The position numbers and the translations under genes are program-made. This document shows, in pieces, positions 62,765 through 64,000 of a stretch of DNA of 64,000 nucleotides (positions are counted from its first letter, which is position 1; each line of letters opens with the position of its first letter). The notes below the pieces were generated by a model. It was given only the letters and a program-made list of their open reading frames with translations, did no database searches and was not told the DNA's origin. The stretch is from DASXQK01 sp963757155 (lineage in GTDB: Bacteria > Pseudomonadota > Alphaproteobacteria > Dongiales > Dongiaceae): assembly GCA_963757155.1 (NCBI GenBank), contig CAVWQS010000009.1, positions 558,001 to 622,000 on the forward strand, written 5' to 3'.

Positions 62765-64000
62765 CGCCGCCCGAACAGCCGCTCGATATCGGCGAGCTTC
62801 AGCTCCACATAGGTCGGACGGCCATGATTGCATTGGCCGGAATGGGGCGTGGCTTCCATCTGGCGCAGCAGGGCATCCATCTCGGCGAGGTTGAGGCGCC
62901 GGCCGGCGCGCACGCTGCCGTGACAGGCGAGCGTGCCGCAGACTTCCTCCAGCCGCTCCTTGAGGCCGAGCGCGGCGCCGAATTCGGCGATCTCGTCGGC
63001 GAGGTCCTGCACCAGCCCCTTGACCTCCACCTCGCCCAGCATCGCCGGCACCTCGCGCACCACCACGGCGCCCTGGCCGAAGGGCTCGAGCACCAGGCCG
63101 AGCTCGGCGAGCTCGCCGGCCCGTGCCGTCAATCGCTCGGCGGCGGCGGAATCGAGCTCGACCACCTCGGGGATCAGCAGCCCCTGGCGCTTGACCCCGC
63201 CATCGGCCAGGGCCTGCTTCATCCGCTCATAGACCAGCCGCTCATGGGCCGCATGCTGGTCGACGATGACGATGCCCTCGGCGGTCTGGGCGACGATATA
63301 GGTCTCATGGAGCTGGGCCCGAGGCGCGCCGAGCGGAAAGCTCGCTGCCGCAGGAGCGCTTCCACTCTCGTCCAACACCCGGCCCTGCGGCCGCTCGAAT
63401 CCGTCGAAAGGCGCATAGATCGCCGCCGCCTGCTCCGCGAGCCCGCGCGGCACGGCGGCGCTTGCAGGCCAGCTGCCGCGCCAGGCGGATTCTCCGAAGC
63501 TCGACTGGTTGGAGACAGCGCCGCCCGGACGAAAGCTGCCCATGGCGGCGGCGGCCACCGTGGTCGACGCGCGATGGCCGGCGGCGGCCAGCGCATGGCG
63601 CGCCGCGCCGACGATGAGGCCGCGCACCAGCCCGGGATCGCGGAAGCGCACCTCGGCCTTGGCGGGATGGACGTTGATATCCACCTCCTCCGCCGGCAGC
63701 TCGAGGAACAGCGCCACCAGGGGATGGCGGTCGCGGGCGAGGAAATCCTGATAGGCGCCGCGCACCGCGCCCTGTAGCAGACGGTCGCGCACCGGCCGGC
63801 CGTTGACGAAGAGGAATTGCTGGGCCGAGGTCGCCTTGTTGAGGGTCGGCAGGCCGATATAGCCGGTAAGCTTGTGCCCTTCGCGCTCGGCATCGATGGG
63901 CAGCGCATTCTGGGCGAACTCCCGCCCCATCACCGCCGCCAGCCGCTCCAGCCGCGCCGTATCGGCATCGGCCATCAGGTCCGGGGTGGCGGCATAGCGC
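62761..64000 (-). CDS. mutL: DNA mismatch repair protein MutL, C-terminal part (partial)
   Basis: The gene enters from beyond the window end; about 412 C-terminal codons are visible. MutL couples MutS mismatch recognition to strand removal. Seen are the end of the ATPase/transducer domain (LFVNGRPVRDRLLQGAVRGA, LPAEEVDINVHPAKAEVRF), a variable linker, and the C-terminal dimerisation domain with IVDQHAAHERLVYERM, TLACHGSVRAGRRLNL and QCNHGRPTYVEL. The QHAAHE and CHGSVRAG stretches are typical. The endonuclease motif DQHAxxExxxxE seen in MutL of organisms lacking MutH is at least partly matched (DQHAAHERLVYER), so nicking activity is possible. Confidence 0.92.
   Translation of the reverse strand, partial: RYAATPDLMADADTARLERLAAVMGREFAQNALPIDAEREGHKLTGYIGLPTLNKATSAQQFLFVNGRPVRDRLLQGAVRGAYQDFLARDRHPLVALFLELPAEEVDINVHPAKAEVRFRDPGLVRGLIVGAARHALAAAGHRASTTVAAAAMGSFRPGGAVSNQSSFGESAWRGSWPASAAVPRGLAEQAAAIYAPFDGFERPQGRVLDESGSAPAAASFPLGAPRAQLHETYIVAQTAEGIVIVDQHAAHERLVYERMKQALADGGVKRQGLLIPEVVELDSAAAERLTARAGELAELGLVLEPFGQGAVVVREVPAMLGEVEVKGLVQDLADEIAEFGAALGLKERLEEVCGTLACHGSVRAGRRLNLAEMDALLRQMEATPHSGQCNHGRPTYVELKLADIERLFGRR

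Overview
This 64-kb window comes from a GC-rich Gram-negative chromosome. The gene set points to an alphaproteobacterium, most likely of the Rhodospirillales type (inferred from gene content, not from a marker-gene match). Supporting genes include ubiquinone synthesis (ubiA, ubiD), a PlcP-like/GT4/lipid-kinase lipid-remodelling locus, a DUF4170 protein, the msbA-waaA-lpxK lipid A block, and the tadA / rluB-rsmD / mutL neighbourhood. No rRNA, tRNA or CRISPR array was seen.

Layout. 0-12 kb: end of ubiA, two methyltransferases, a giant fused ABC exporter divergent from a LysR regulator, a tandem DUF4170 protein, a cysteine-cluster protein, a 2OG-oxygenase-like protein, ubiD, an acetyltransferase and pmbA. 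12.1-12.5 kb: a repeat-rich gap holding a 165-bp MITE-like element. 12.5-17 kb: an adaptor/permease RND efflux pair. 17.4-32 kb: envelope and lipid genes, namely DAG-kinase-like, PlcP-like phospholipase and GT4 glycosyltransferase, GT2, asparagine-synthase-like amidotransferase, SMP-30, GT83-like transferase, an AlgI/AlgJ acetylation pair, msbA, waaA and lpxK. 33.1-42.75 kb: a possible mobile segment bracketed by two inward-facing IS5-like termini. It carries a broken acyl-CoA dehydrogenase, a PhnD-like protein, a TusA-like/radical-SAM fusion, a DoxX-like membrane protein, a tightly coupled four-gene radical-SAM/glycosyltransferase operon, a nucleoside phosphorylase and a chloride-channel fragment. 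42.8-49.2 kb: a second RND operon with a cytochrome c and an aldo/keto reductase upstream. 49.2-50.3 kb: a second repeat-rich gap. 50.3-64 kb: FAH-family hydrolase, xseA, purD, PuuB-like oxidase, a truncated IS1182-like transposase, tadA, MBL hydrolase, PuuD-like amidohydrolase, rluB, rsmD, a phasin-like protein, a small conserved protein and the 3' part of mutL.

Two overall points. First, at least five genes (waaA, an acyl-CoA dehydrogenase, xseA, purD, the rluB tail) are interrupted by one-base indels, and xseA carries two that compensate. Because several are normally essential or conserved housekeeping genes, sequencing or assembly indels are the simplest explanation, so frame-based predictions here need care. 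Second, the two repeat-rich gaps contain the same pair of palindromic repeats in mutually inverted arrangement. The 50-kb copy supplies the empty site that proves a MITE insertion with a 9-bp target duplication in the 12-kb copy.
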